33,349 nucleotides of DNA from Propionicimonas sp. (lineage in GTDB: Bacteria > Actinomycetota > Actinomycetes > Propionibacteriales > Propionibacteriaceae), in assembly GCA_030158185.1 (NCBI GenBank), contig JAOATP010000145.1, positions 1-33,349 of the forward strand, in the 5' to 3' direction. Positions 6,907-13,565 of this stretch are shown in pieces. Numbering within the stretch: position 1 is the first letter of the stretch; each line of letters starts with the position of its first letter. A program made the position numbers and the translations under genes. The notes under the pieces were generated by a model. It was not told the origin of the DNA and did not search any database. It worked only from the letters and a program-made list of their open reading frames with translations.

Positions 6907-8280
6907 GTGACCGTCCCCGAAGTGCAGAGCCCGACAGAACCACCGAACCTGGACGAACACGAGCACGAGGACGCCCTCGAACCCCGGCACCTGATCCGGC
7001 GCTCGGACGTCATCCTTCGGGCCGGCATCATGATGCTGGGCGCAGGGACGTCCGGCCTGCGGGTGCGCGAGGTGATGCAGGCGGTCGCGCGCACGGTCGG
7101 GATCCGCAAGATCCTCGCCCAGGTGACGTTCACCGACATCGTCCTCACCGTGAAGCGTCGCGGTACGTTCCGCACCCAGGTGGCCGAGATCCCGGCCCCC
7201 GGAGTGAACGCGCACCGCATCGCGCTGCTCATGGACCTGGCCCACTCCCTGCCGGAACGCGCCACCGTCGCAGAGGTGGACGCCATGCTCGACGACGTCG
7301 CGCAGCAGCGTCCGCTCTACCCCACCTGGCTGTTGACCCTGCTGGTCGCACTCGCGTGCGGCTCGATCACCGTCCTCACCAACGGCGGCTGGCGCGAGGT
7401 GCTCGCCGTTCTGCCCGCGGCGGCGCTGGCGTACTGGCTGCACCGGACGCTCACCGGTCTGCAGTTGAACCACCTCGCCGTCGTCATGACGTCGGCGGCA
7501 ACGGCCACCGGGCTGTACCTCGTCTTCACCCGGCTGCTCGACCTTGCCCTCGGTGCGCCCAGCCCGAGGATGGCCGCCGGCCTGATCTGCGCCGCCATCT
7601 TCCTGATCCCGGGCTTCCCGCTGATCACGGCGGGCCTCGACCTGACCCGCATCGACCTCCTTGCCGGCGTGCCGCGCATGGCCTACGCGGCCATGGTGCT
7701 GCTCGCCATCACCATCGGGGTGTGGGTGATGGTGACCCTCAGCGGCGTCTCGCCCGACCCGGTTCCCGCCCTCGAGGGCCCGGTCGCCGTCATCTGGCTG
7801 GCGTTGCTCGCGTCCAGCTTCTTCGCCGTCTTCGGGTGGGCGACGATGTTCAACTCCCCGCTGAAGATGGCCGTCGCCAGCGGTGTCGCCGCGCTGATCG
7901 GCAACGTTCCGCGGCTCCTGCTGCTGCAGGCCGGGGTGAAGCCGCCGGTGGCCACCTTCGTCGGCTGCTTCCTGATGGGACTGCTGTGCGCCCTCGCCGC
8001 CCAGCTGTTCGCGCTGGAGAAGATCATCATGACCGTGCCGACGATCCTGGTCTCGATCCCCGGGTCCGCTGCCCTGCGGACCCTGATCTACTTCGACCAG
8101 GCGGACGTGCTGCAGGCCATGCAGAACGGGGTCCAGACGGTGCTCGCCGTCATCGCCATGGTCGCCGGCCTGTCCGGTGCCCGCATGCTCACCGACCCGG
8201 AGTGGGCCTTCACCCGCTCCGACCCGCCGGGCACGGCCTGGCACCTCGTGGGACGCATGTTCGTACGTGGAAGGCACTGA
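6907..8280 (+). CDS. ThrE-family threonine/serine exporter-like membrane protein
   Basis: The product has 457 residues. After a ~40-residue polar N-terminus comes the DUF1212/ThrE domain (RAGIMMLGAGTSGLRVREVMQAVARTVGI, about 40-270). It contains a cytoplasmic part and the membrane helices from about 140 on. The second ThrE domain (DUF3815-like, about 290-430) contains FFAVFGWATMFNSP and ALIGNVPRLLLL. About ten transmembrane helices are visible. In Corynebacterium, ThrE exports threonine and serine; the substrate here is inferred from the family only. The GTG at 6907 was chosen because of the leaderless -10 and the position of the domain. The track ORF extends far into the previous operon and is not credible. 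Confidence 0.88.
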   Translation: MTVPEVQSPTEPPNLDEHEHEDALEPRHLIRRSDVILRAGIMMLGAGTSGLRVREVMQAVARTVGIRKILAQVTFTDIVLTVKRRGTFRTQVAEIPAPGVNAHRIALLMDLAHSLPERATVAEVDAMLDDVAQQRPLYPTWLLTLLVALACGSITVLTNGGWREVLAVLPAAALAYWLHRTLTGLQLNHLAVVMTSAATATGLYLVFTRLLDLALGAPSPRMAAGLICAAIFLIPGFPLITAGLDLTRIDLLAGVPRMAYAAMVLLAITIGVWVMVTLSGVSPDPVPALEGPVAVIWLALLASSFFAVFGWATMFNSPLKMAVASGVAALIGNVPRLLLLQAGVKPPVATFVGCFLMGLLCALAAQLFALEKIIMTVPTILVSIPGSAALRTLIYFDQADVLQAMQNGVQTVLAVIAMVAGLSGARMLTDPEWAFTRSDPPGTAWHLVGRMFVRGRH

Positions 8281-8325
8281 CCCTCCAGACCAAGGTTCCG
8301 TGCCCTGCCGAGGTGCAGCAGTTCA

Positions 8326-8488
8326 ACGCGCCCGCAGCGCCCGAATGAGCGTTGCTCTGGACGCCCGGCAACCCGGACGCGCCCGCAGCGCCCGAATGAG
8401 CCATGAAATAGGCCGTATTCGGGCTCTGCGAGCGCATTGGCTGCCGGGTGCTCGCTGGTAGTCGCTTATTCGGGCTCTGCCGGCGCGT
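8326..8488. repeat. Cluster of two direct and two inverted repeats sharing ATTCGGGC-CTGC
   Basis: ACGCGCCCGCAGCGCCCGAA, continuing TGAGC, occurs twice and is identical over 25 nt (8326-8350 and 8377-8401). Reverse-orientation relatives follow at 8415-8435 (GTATTCGGGCTCTGCGAGCGC) and 8465-8488 (CTTATTCGGGCTCTGCCGGC). An additional CCCGGC/GCCGGG pair lies between the copies. The block lies between the convergent 3' ends of the ThrE-like and MBL genes. It resembles a REP/BIME-type mosaic and could fold into large hairpins that act as a two-way terminator. Confidence 0.75.
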
Positions 8489-8524
8489 CTGGCAAGTGCA
8501 GCTGAGAGCGGTGGACGGTGCGCG

Positions 8525-9169
8525 TCACCAGCCGCGGGCGCGCCACTCCTCCAGGTGCGGGCGCTCTTCGCCGAGGGTGGTCGGCAGGCCGTGACCCGGC
8601 CACACGACGGTGTCGTCGGGGTAGGCGTCGAAGATGCGGTCGACCACGTCAGCCAGCAGGCTCGCGAACCGCCCCGGGTCCCGCTGGGTGTTGCCGACGC
8701 CACCGGGGAACAACGAGTCGCCGGTGAACAGTTGCGGCGCCGTCCCCGGAGCCGTGTGGGCCAGTGCGACCGAGCCGGGCGTGTGCCCGCGCAGTCCGAT
8801 CACGGCGAGTTCCAGCCCGCCCAGTGCCACCCGGTCGCCGTCGCGGAGACGACGGGTGATCGCCACGCCGGTGGCTGCAGTGATCGCCTCGGCATCGGCC
8901 TCGCCGGCGAGCGTCTCCGCAGCGGGGTGGTCGGCGGTGACGGCAGCCAGCGCACCGATGTGGTCGTGGTGGGAGTGCGTGGTCAGCACCCCGCGCAGCG
9001 TCCCCGGCGCGGACGCCAGCAGCCCCGCGATCGCTTCCGGCTCCGCGGCGGCGTCGATGAGCAGCTGGTCACCCGAGTGCGCGGTGAGCAGGTACACGTT
9101 GTTGTCCATGCCGGAGACGGCGATCCGGCGGATGGCCAGTTCGGGAAGTTCGATCAGTTCGATGTCCAT
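8525..9169 (-). CDS. MBL-fold metallo-hydrolase, glyoxalase II-like
   Basis: The product has 214 residues. The metal-binding motif is H65SHHDH70 in VLTTHSHHDHIG. Further ligands are in GHTPGSVAL (His of motif 3), FTGDSLF (bridging Asp) and VWPGHG (last His). The N-terminus MDNNVYLL and LLIDAA are typical of the glyoxalase II-like subgroup, which hydrolyses thioesters or related small molecules. No persulfide dioxygenase or rhodanese extension is present. The protein is cytoplasmic. The gene lies downstream of the DUF1707 gene on the same strand, with 130 bp between them. Confidence 0.9.
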   Translation of the reverse strand: MDIELIELPELAIRRIAVSGMDNNVYLLTAHSGDQLLIDAAAEPEAIAGLLASAPGTLRGVLTTHSHHDHIGALAAVTADHPAAETLAGEADAEAITAATGVAITRRLRDGDRVALGGLELAVIGLRGHTPGSVALAHTAPGTAPQLFTGDSLFPGGVGNTQRDPGRFASLLADVVDRIFDAYPDDTVVWPGHGLPTTLGEERPHLEEWRARGW

Positions 9170-9299
9170 GTCGTTCCCAGTGTGCCCGGCACCGGGTCAG
9201 GTTCCGTTGATGACGGGCTCGGCCGGTGAGAGTGTTGGGGGACGCCGCCATCGGTAAGGATCGGAGCGGATCACTTCCTGACCCGCAGCGACGCCGGTG

Positions 9300-9851
9300 T
9301 CAGCGCAGGTCGTCGGCCGGCGGCAACTGGCGCGGCTGCTCCTGGCGGGGCGGCTGGCCCTGGCCGCGGTTGGCGAAGATGCTCGTCACCAGTGGCACGC
9401 CAAGGAAGAACAGCGGCCACATCGGCCAGTAGTAGGCCGGGTGCCCGACGGACAACGACGTCATGATCCAGATCGCGTTGAACAGCAGCGCCAGCCCGAC
9501 CCAGCCCATCGCACCCGTGCGCATGAAGCGACGGCCGCGGTCGTAGCGGGCTGACGAGCCGGTGGGTGCGATGGCCATCAGGTCGCCGACCAGCGGCAGC
9601 AACTCCCCGAGGGTGCGCGAACCCGAGGCTCGCGCCGCCCGTTCGTCGGCCTCGCCAACGGTCAGCCTGCCGTCGAGCCTGGCCTGTTCGACAAGCCGGG
9701 TGGCGTAATCGCGGTCGGCGTCGGCGGCCCGCAGTCCCTGGTTGGCCGGCGGCCTTGGGTCGACGGTGAAGCCCTGCCAGCCGGACCGAAGCGCCGGCAC
9801 CGGGCGGTCCTGCCTCGGTTCTGGGAGGTTCTCCCACTGGGGTCCCGCCAT
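9300..9851 (-). CDS. DUF1707 domain protein with two transmembrane helices
   Basis: The product has 183 residues. The DUF1707 (SHOCT-like) domain, about residues 40-92, reads LRAADADRDYATRLVEQARLDGRLTVGEADERAARA. Two close transmembrane helices follow (GWVGLALLFNAIWIMTSL and WPLFFLGVPLVTSIF), like the 2TM domain often fused to DUF1707. The tail is rich in Pro and Gln. The function is unknown; such proteins are common membrane proteins in actinobacteria. The ATG at 9851 has a good ribosome binding site (GGAGG). The track ORF runs on through the promoter region and into the divergent gene and was cut back. Confidence 0.85.
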   Translation of the reverse strand: MAGPQWENLPEPRQDRPVPALRSGWQGFTVDPRPPANQGLRAADADRDYATRLVEQARLDGRLTVGEADERAARASGSRTLGELLPLVGDLMAIAPTGSSARYDRGRRFMRTGAMGWVGLALLFNAIWIMTSLSVGHPAYYWPMWPLFFLGVPLVTSIFANRGQGQPPRQEQPRQLPPADDLR

Positions 9852-9912
9852 GTCGGCCTCCGTCGCCTGATCGTGTTTTCGCCTCGACGCTACGCCGCGA
9901 TCCATGACCAGA

Positions 9913-9960
9913 ACAGGGGCGCGTGACCCGGAACGGACCCTGAACGGAGCTCGCCCCTGT
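9913..9960. promoter_or_regulatory. Inverted and direct repeats in a divergent promoter region
   Basis: ACAGGGGCG (9913-9921) and CGCCCCTGT (9952-9960) are perfect inverted repeats with a 30-nt gap. Inside the gap, GAACGGA occurs twice, 11 bp apart (9931 and 9942), which is one helical turn. This suggests a regulator binding between the divergent DUF1707 and long repeat-protein genes. Confidence 0.4.
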
Positions 9961-9995
9961 CCTGCGTGGAGCATCCTTGTCAGCGAGGAGGCCAC

Positions 9996-11627
9996 ATGAC
10001 CACACCCATCGACCAGGCCGAACGCGTCCGCCGTGAGCTCGTTTCCGCTGTGAAACGGCTCCGTGTGCTCGCCACGTCCGACCCCGCAAAGGGCGAAGAG
10101 CTCGCCGACACCGTTGTGCGGCTGACGTCCGCCCGCCTGCACAGCCTCGATCTCGCAGAGGCGGCGTCCGACGCTCCGGAGGGCGTCCTGCTGGCAGCCC
10201 GCCTCCTCGCCCGCAACGGCGCAGCCGGGCCGTACACCTCCCCCGCCGACGCTGCCCGCTTCTTCACGGCGTCCGCGCTGCTCGCAGCCGTCCAGTCGGG
10301 CCTCGGCCAGGCGGAGGCAGCAGCGCGCACCCTCGCCGGCGTTGACGGCTGGATCCAGCAACTCGGACGGTTCCCGCTGCGCGACCACCTCGAGCCCATG
10401 GCGGTCATCTGGTCGCTGGTTGCACGGTCGCGCTCCGTGCTGGCCACGGACGTGTCGGCGGCCAACGCCTGCGCGGACGCCGCAGCGCAGCGCCTGTACG
10501 CCGCCGGCCTCGACGCCGCACAGGACTACCTGGCGCTGAGCGTCCACCTGTTGCTGGCAGACACCCGCTGGGCCGCGGGGCTGCCCACCGAGGCCCTCGC
10601 GCACCACCGCCGTGCCCTCACCGCGTACCGCAACCTGTTCGGCCCGGCGGCAGGGCGGTTGCGTCCCGCGGTGGCCCAGGTGGCCGTCGCACCGCTGGCT
10701 GCCCTCCACGAGCCGTACGCCCAGCGCCTGGCACACCTCGGCGACACCCTCTTCGCGGTTGCCGTCCGCCGCGCTGAGGTGGCCCGGCTGGAGGAACTCG
10801 GCGCACCGGCACCGGTCCTCGCCGCAGCGCGGACGGGGCTGGCCGGCGCCCTCGCAGCGCAGGGACGCGGCGAGGAGTCCGCTGCAGAACGGGCCGAGGC
10901 CCTCGCTCTCGACCCCGCCGCGGAGGCGCTACCGGAGCCGCTCCCGTCCCCGCCCGGAGAGCCCTGCACCTGGACGCCGTCGGACTGGACCGGACTGGGA
11001 ACCGTCCCCGACGGTGACGCGGCGCTGGCCGCGGCGGCCGGCCGTCTCGCCCAGGAACTGCAGGCCGCAGTCTTCGACGGTGTCGCTGCCCGAATGGAAG
11101 CCCAGCAGTCCGAGGAACGCATCCGCGCAGCGGCGGAGGCCGACGCTGCAGAACGCGCGGCCGAACGCGAGCAGGCAGAACGCGCGGCGCAGGCGGAGGA
11201 GGCCGCAGCCCTCGCCGCAGCCGGGGAGCGCGAACGGCTGCGGGCCGAGGAGGCAGCCAGCCGGCGCCAGGCGGAGGAGGCAGCTGCCCGCGCGGCTGCC
11301 GGCGAGCGTCGCCGCCGGCTCGCCGAGGAGCACCAGCGGCAGCTTGAGGTCGACCCGGCAGCCGCCGAAGCTGCGGCGGCAGAGCTGGCGGCTGCCCGTG
11401 CCCGCGTCCACGACGGCGGGAGCGACCTGCGCGGGCAGCACGACGCCCAGGAGCGACTGGCGGCACTGCTGCGTCCCCTCGCCCTGCTCGACCCGGAAGC
11501 CCATCGGACGGAACTGGTGACAGCCCTGGAAGCCCTCGTCGGGCTGCGCTGGCGGCTGGGTGATCCCGACGGCTCCCGCGAGGCTGCGCGGGAGGCCCGT
11601 ACGCTCGCAGCCGACGCCGGCCACTGA
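9996..11627 (+). CDS. Long alpha-helical repeat protein with a charged coiled coil, function unknown
   Basis: The product has 543 residues. The N-terminal two thirds are helical repeats of TPR type (EGVLLAARLLARNG, ADAARFFTASALLAAVQSGLGQAEAAARTLAG, TEALAHHRRALTAYRNLFG). From about 360 to 470 there is a very Ala/Glu/Arg-rich stretch (AAEADAAERAAEREQAERAAQ) predicted to form a long coiled coil. The C-terminus returns to TPR-like helices. There is no signal peptide or membrane segment. The ATG at 9996 has a strong ribosome binding site (GAGGAGG). The 10-residue extension in the track is not needed. It may be a scaffold or a distant relative of signalling TPR proteins, but I cannot assign a function. 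Confidence 0.8.
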   Translation: MTTPIDQAERVRRELVSAVKRLRVLATSDPAKGEELADTVVRLTSARLHSLDLAEAASDAPEGVLLAARLLARNGAAGPYTSPADAARFFTASALLAAVQSGLGQAEAAARTLAGVDGWIQQLGRFPLRDHLEPMAVIWSLVARSRSVLATDVSAANACADAAAQRLYAAGLDAAQDYLALSVHLLLADTRWAAGLPTEALAHHRRALTAYRNLFGPAAGRLRPAVAQVAVAPLAALHEPYAQRLAHLGDTLFAVAVRRAEVARLEELGAPAPVLAAARTGLAGALAAQGRGEESAAERAEALALDPAAEALPEPLPSPPGEPCTWTPSDWTGLGTVPDGDAALAAAAGRLAQELQAAVFDGVAARMEAQQSEERIRAAAEADAAERAAEREQAERAAQAEEAAALAAAGERERLRAEEAASRRQAEEAAARAAAGERRRRLAEEHQRQLEVDPAAAEAAAAELAAARARVHDGGSDLRGQHDAQERLAALLRPLALLDPEAHRTELVTALEALVGLRWRLGDPDGSREAAREARTLAADAGH

Positions 11628-11634
11628 GCGCACC

Positions 11635-11640
11635 TAGGAT
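11635..11640 (+). promoter_or_regulatory. -10-like element upstream of the lipoprotein gene
   Basis: TAGGAT lies 5 bp before a GTG (11646) and 29 bp before the preferred ATG (11670). Transcription would start near 11646 in either case. Confidence 0.35.
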
Positions 11641-11669
11641 TGCTGGTGACGTCGAAGGGAGTGGTGAGG

Positions 11670-12092
11670 ATGGGCAGCACCCCGCACCACGGCGCGCCCA
11701 CCAGCGGGCCGGTCTTCCTCCGTGTCCTCGTCGCCGCGGTGGTGTCAGCCCTGCTCCTCGCCGGCTGCACCACCGGAGGCACCATGACGAGTCCCGGCAG
11801 CAGCCCGACCCAGCCGTCGGCCACCCCGAGCGCGTCCAGCGCCGACGTCCCACCCAAGCGGTGGGCAGCGATCATCAGCGACCTCACGACCCGGGGCGTG
11901 CCGACCGACTCCGTAGCCCTCGTCAGCGCCCGCTCGGTGACCTGGAACGACGGCTCCCTCGGCTGCCCCCGGCCCGGCCAGAGCTACACCCAGTCCCTTG
12001 TCCCCGGCATGCAGGTCGTCGTCACCGCCGGCGCGGTCACCTACGACTACCGCTTCGGGCGCTCGGACAACCCCGTCCTCTGCCAACGCTGA
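11670..12092 (+). CDS. Small secreted lipoprotein of unknown function
   Basis: The product has 140 residues from the ATG at 11670. A hydrophobic segment (VFLRVLVAAVVSALLLAGC) ends in the lipobox LLAGC, so the protein is exported and lipid-anchored at that Cys. A Ser/Thr/Pro-rich linker follows. The C-terminal ~70 residues hold the pattern VTWNDGSLGCPRPGQSYTQ and end YDYRFG...LC. This pattern is seen in many uncharacterised exported actinobacterial and cyanobacterial proteins; its two Cys probably pair. The ATG has GAAGGGA at a good distance. A leaderless GTG at 11646 would add eight residues. It is followed by the beta-CASP gene after 32 bp, possibly in one transcript. Confidence 0.8.
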   Translation: MGSTPHHGAPTSGPVFLRVLVAAVVSALLLAGCTTGGTMTSPGSSPTQPSATPSASSADVPPKRWAAIISDLTTRGVPTDSVALVSARSVTWNDGSLGCPRPGQSYTQSLVPGMQVVVTAGAVTYDYRFGRSDNPVLCQR

Positions 12093-12124
12093 CGGGAGCA
12101 CCCGCGACGGAGGATGCTGGAGGT

Positions 12125-13516
12125 ATGGCAACCAGCCTCACCTTCGTCGGGGGGGCCGGGACAGTCACCGGCTCCAAGTACGTCATCACCCACGACGAGC
12201 GCCGGTTCCTGGTGGACGCAGGTGTCTTCCAGGGCGAGCGTGAACTCCGCGACCTCAACTGGCAACCGTTCCCCGTGCCGCCGTCGAGCATCGAGACGAT
12301 CCTGATCACCCACGCCCACACCGACCACGTCGGCTACCTGCCCGTCCTCGTGCGGGACGGCTTCAGCGGGGAAGTGCTGGCAACGCCGGCAACCTGTGAA
12401 CTGGCGGCCATCGTCCTGCGCGACTCTGCGTACCTCGCCGAGCGTGACGCCGAACACGCGGCGAGCCACGGGTACTCGCGTCACGACCCGCCGCTGCCGC
12501 TGTTCACCGCCGCCGACGTCGAACGCACCCTCGACCGGTTCCGGGAGGTGGACTACGACGACGACGTCGACCTCGGCGGCGGCGTCACGGCCCGCTGGAC
12601 CCGGGCCGGCCACATCCTCGGCTCCGCCAGCATCCGGGTGGCGACGCCCGACACGTCGATCCTGTTCTCCGGCGACCTCGGCCGCGCCGAGCACCCCGTC
12701 CTGCTTCCCCGGGAGATCCCGCCGGGTGCGGAGACCGTGCTGGTGGAGTCCACCTACGGCGACAGGGAGCACTTCGAGCCGTCCGGCAAGGAGCACGAGC
12801 AGCTGGCCGACCTGATCCGCCGCACGGCGCGCAGGGGCGGCAGCGTGCTGATCCCCGCCTTCGCCGTCGATCGCACGGAGGTGGTGCTGCAGACGCTGAC
12901 GGGCTTCCTGCGCGACGGCCGCATTCCGGAACTGCCGGTCTACGTGAACTCCCCGATGGCCCTCGCGGCACTCTCGGTCTACCGCGATCCGCGCTACGCG
13001 GCGGAGCTGCGTCCCGACCTCGACGTCGCCAGCTTCGTCGACCTGCCCCGCCTGCACGAGGTGCGCACGACGGAGGAGTCCATCGCGCTGAACCGGCCGA
13101 GGATGCCGAGCATCATCATCAGCTCCTCGGGGATGGCGAGCGGGGGACGCGTGCTGCACCATCTCGAGCACATGCTGCCCGACAGCCGCAACGCCGTCGT
13201 CCTCGCCGGATACCAGGCCGCCGGCACCCGCGGCAGGGCCCTGCTCGACGGCGCGACGCACCTGAAGATGCACGGCCGGCAGGTGGGGGTGCGGGCGGAG
13301 ATCCTCTCCGACGAGGAGTTCTCCGTGCACGCGGACGCTTCCGAACTGCTCGACTGGCTGGCAGCGCTGACGCCGGCCCCGCGGACGGTGTTCACCGTCC
13401 ACGGGACGCCGGAGTCCGCCGGAAGGCTCGCGGCCGCCGCGACCACCCGGCTCGGGCTGCACGCACGTGCGGCAGAGCTGGGCGAGACTGTCGACGTGAC
13501 GGGCGGCCCTTCGTGA
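12125..13516 (+). CDS. MBL-fold beta-CASP RNase-like protein
   Basis: The product has 463 residues of the bacterial CPSF73-like/RNase family with an RNA-specificity domain. The metal motif is HAHTDHVG (about 63-70). GHILGSASI and SGDLGR give further metal ligands. The beta-CASP region contains VESTYGDREH, AFAVDRTEVVL and SSSGMASGGRVLHHL. The tail has EFSVHADASELLDWL and TVHGTPES. The family comprises endo- or exoribonucleases acting in the cytoplasm. The ATG at 12125 follows GGAGGT. The last two codons and the TGA lie inside a copy of the dispersed palindromic repeat, so the end of the protein is set by that repeat. Confidence 0.92.
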   Translation: MATSLTFVGGAGTVTGSKYVITHDERRFLVDAGVFQGERELRDLNWQPFPVPPSSIETILITHAHTDHVGYLPVLVRDGFSGEVLATPATCELAAIVLRDSAYLAERDAEHAASHGYSRHDPPLPLFTAADVERTLDRFREVDYDDDVDLGGGVTARWTRAGHILGSASIRVATPDTSILFSGDLGRAEHPVLLPREIPPGAETVLVESTYGDREHFEPSGKEHEQLADLIRRTARRGGSVLIPAFAVDRTEVVLQTLTGFLRDGRIPELPVYVNSPMALAALSVYRDPRYAAELRPDLDVASFVDLPRLHEVRTTEESIALNRPRMPSIIISSSGMASGGRVLHHLEHMLPDSRNAVVLAGYQAAGTRGRALLDGATHLKMHGRQVGVRAEILSDEEFSVHADASELLDWLAALTPAPRTVFTVHGTPESAGRLAAAATTRLGLHARAAELGETVDVTGGPS

Positions 13517-13554
13517 CGTTTCGGTCGCTCCGCTCCCGAACCTCCTCAGGGACC
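13505..13554 (-). repeat. Dispersed palindromic repeat, copy 2 (supplies the beta-CASP stop codon)
   Basis: This 50-nt element has the same 13-nt and 14-nt ends as the hsdM copy. The inner stem is different (TTCGG/CCGAA), also around an 11-nt loop. It contains the TGA at 13514-13516 and ends 11 bp before the stop of the convergent PEP-utilising enzyme gene. It may act as a two-way terminator. Confidence 0.7.
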
Positions 13555-13565
13555 GTTACTTCCCC

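Noticed and set aside
6853-8277. 474-aa minus-strand ORF antisense to the ThrE-like gene
   Set aside because: It is His/Gln/Gly-rich shadow coding opposite a convincing membrane protein.
8177-8461. Small ORFs carrying repeated RARSARMS peptides
   Set aside because: They are translations of the intergenic repeat cluster, without a ribosome binding site.
8326-8488. CRISPR array
   Set aside because: There are only two direct copies, the others are inverted, spacing is irregular, and no cas gene is nearby.
12047-13462. 471-aa minus-strand ORF
   Set aside because: It is a shadow of the beta-CASP gene and shows no motif.
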